Shown in pieces: positions 5,290-5,951 of a stretch of DNA of 5,951 nucleotides. The position numbers were made by a program, and so were the translations under genes. The notes under the pieces are model-generated. The model saw only the letters and a program-made list of their open reading frames with translations, searched no databases and was not told the origin of the DNA. The stretch's first letter is position 1. Each line of letters begins with the position of its first letter. This DNA comes from Anaerolineaceae bacterium (GTDB taxonomy: Bacteria; Chloroflexota; Anaerolineae; Anaerolineales; Anaerolineaceae): assembly GCA_014860845.1 (NCBI GenBank), contig JACZIY010000389.1, positions 1-5,951 of the forward strand. The letters run 5' to 3'.

Positions 5290-5951
5290 TTAATCTTTTA
5301 AGTCGATGGTGCCTTCTTTAGATGAGGAAGCGTCATCCTCTGAATCTCTTATATTGATATCTGTATTCTTTTTCATGTTAATCTGATCATCATTGCTGAC
5401 CATGATAAGAGTCTCTATGATTTCATCACCATTGGTACTTTCACCATTAATGGGAGTTTCTTCCTCAATTAATTGGCTGATATTATCATCGACATGGAAT
5501 GGTACTTCGATCAAAACAATATCCTTGTCATCACGCAAAAGATTACGCAACCTTGAAGCAGTCTGGTTATGTAACCAGGACGCCCACTTGCTTTCCGGGA
5601 TGAACTCGGGAACTACAACGGTTGTCAATTGATCTTTGAATTCTTGATCATTGACATTTTTAATATAATTTATGATGGGTTTGAGAATATCCCGATAATC
5701 ATATTCAATTTTTATCAATTGCAAACCTTCCGTGATTTCACTGAAGCGTTTCCAACGTTTTTCAAAGCGATTTTTACTATTTTCATCTGTAAACACTGTC
5801 AGAACTCGGACATCTTTTGAAAGACGAGCGGCGTATTGCATCGCCAATAAAGTGCCACGATGTACATCCGCAACCGGTACAATGACAACGTCAGCAACAC
5901 CACAACCTTGTTTAAGCGCCATTCCCTGGGTTGTAAGCGCATGCGCTACAT
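5290..5951 (-). CDS. C-terminal cytosolic domain of a probable APC-family (amino-acid) permease; N-terminus beyond right edge
   Basis: The minus-strand frame ends at TAA 5292-5290 and stays open to the right edge, showing 219 complete codons. The Met codon at 5922-5920 is probably internal: the only AGGGA lies directly against it, and the frame continues upstream without a stop. The visible part has a universal-stress-protein-like alpha/beta fold. Counting from that Met, it shows DVVIVPVADVHRGTLLAMQYAA at 11-32, VRVLTVFTDE at 38-47, LIKIEYDYRDILKPIINYI at 69-87, TTVVVPEFIPESKWASWLHNQ at 100-120, then LRNLLRDDKDIVLIEVPFHV at 125-144. This pattern is known to me from the soluble tails of APC-type permeases of Chloroflexota and Firmicutes. 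The transmembrane part is not visible, so transport function is inferred. After residue 145 comes an unusually long, acidic, Ser/Asn/Asp-rich tail of about 65 residues. A stand-alone universal stress protein is the alternative. Confidence 0.75.
   Translation of the reverse strand, partial: VAHALTTQGMALKQGCGVADVVIVPVADVHRGTLLAMQYAARLSKDVRVLTVFTDENSKNRFEKRWKRFSEITEGLQLIKIEYDYRDILKPIINYIKNVNDQEFKDQLTTVVVPEFIPESKWASWLHNQTASRLRNLLRDDKDIVLIEVPFHVDDNISQLIEEETPINGESTNGDEIIETLIMVSNDDQINMKKNTDINIRDSEDDASSSKEGTIDLKD

Noticed and set aside
5290..5922. Treating the minus-strand ORF from 5922 as a complete 210-residue universal stress protein
   Set aside because: The frame stays open upstream to the edge, the putative ribosome site touches the Met codon, and the sequence resembles the tail of an APC permease.

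Overview
This 5.95 kb window looks like ordinary chromosomal DNA of a bacterium with moderate G+C. The most likely source is Chloroflexota, Anaerolineae-like. I infer this from the protein mix: a propeptide-containing S8 peptidase, a V4R-domain protein, a complete three-gene nickel-pincer set, and an APC-type permease with a long soluble C-terminal domain. No rRNA or other phylogenetic marker is present, so the assignment is tentative. I see no mobile elements, CRISPR arrays or tRNAs.

Layout, left to right. (1) The minus strand at 1-635 carries the N-terminal third or so of a secreted subtilisin-family (S8) protease. It has a signal peptide, an I9 prodomain and the catalytic Asp and His, and runs off the left edge. 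(2) A 212-bp divergent intergenic region follows at 636-847. (3) A tight plus-strand operon occupies 848-4326: a soluble DPM1-like family 2 glycosyltransferase, then larB, larE and larC. The gaps are 11 nt and 1 nt, then a 4-nt ATGA overlap. LarB, LarE and LarC together convert nicotinic acid adenine dinucleotide into the nickel-pincer nucleotide (NPN) cofactor of lactate racemase (LarA) and related 2-hydroxyacid racemases/epimerases. No LarA-type enzyme and no nickel transporter lies in the window, so the cofactor's user must be elsewhere. (4) The 259-bp stretch at 4327-4585 holds two candidate promoters, a possible structured leader that could mask a Shine-Dalgarno sequence, and a 34-codon small ORF. 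The stop of the small ORF overlaps the preferred start of the next gene as ATGA. (5) A V4R (4-vinyl reductase-like) small-molecule-binding protein lies at 4586-5278. (6) Convergent to it, the minus-strand gene at 5290 to the right edge encodes the C-terminal cytosolic domain of a probable APC-family permease. Its likely intrinsic terminator sits inside the 3' end of the V4R gene.

Two points deserve most attention. One is the short region ahead of the V4R gene: extended -10 promoter, mutually exclusive helices, strong SD, small ORF, then ATGA coupling. It looks like a candidate translational control module, but it is built from short helices and could be chance. The other is a glycosyltransferase leading a cofactor-biosynthesis operon. 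The lar genes themselves are well-known families.
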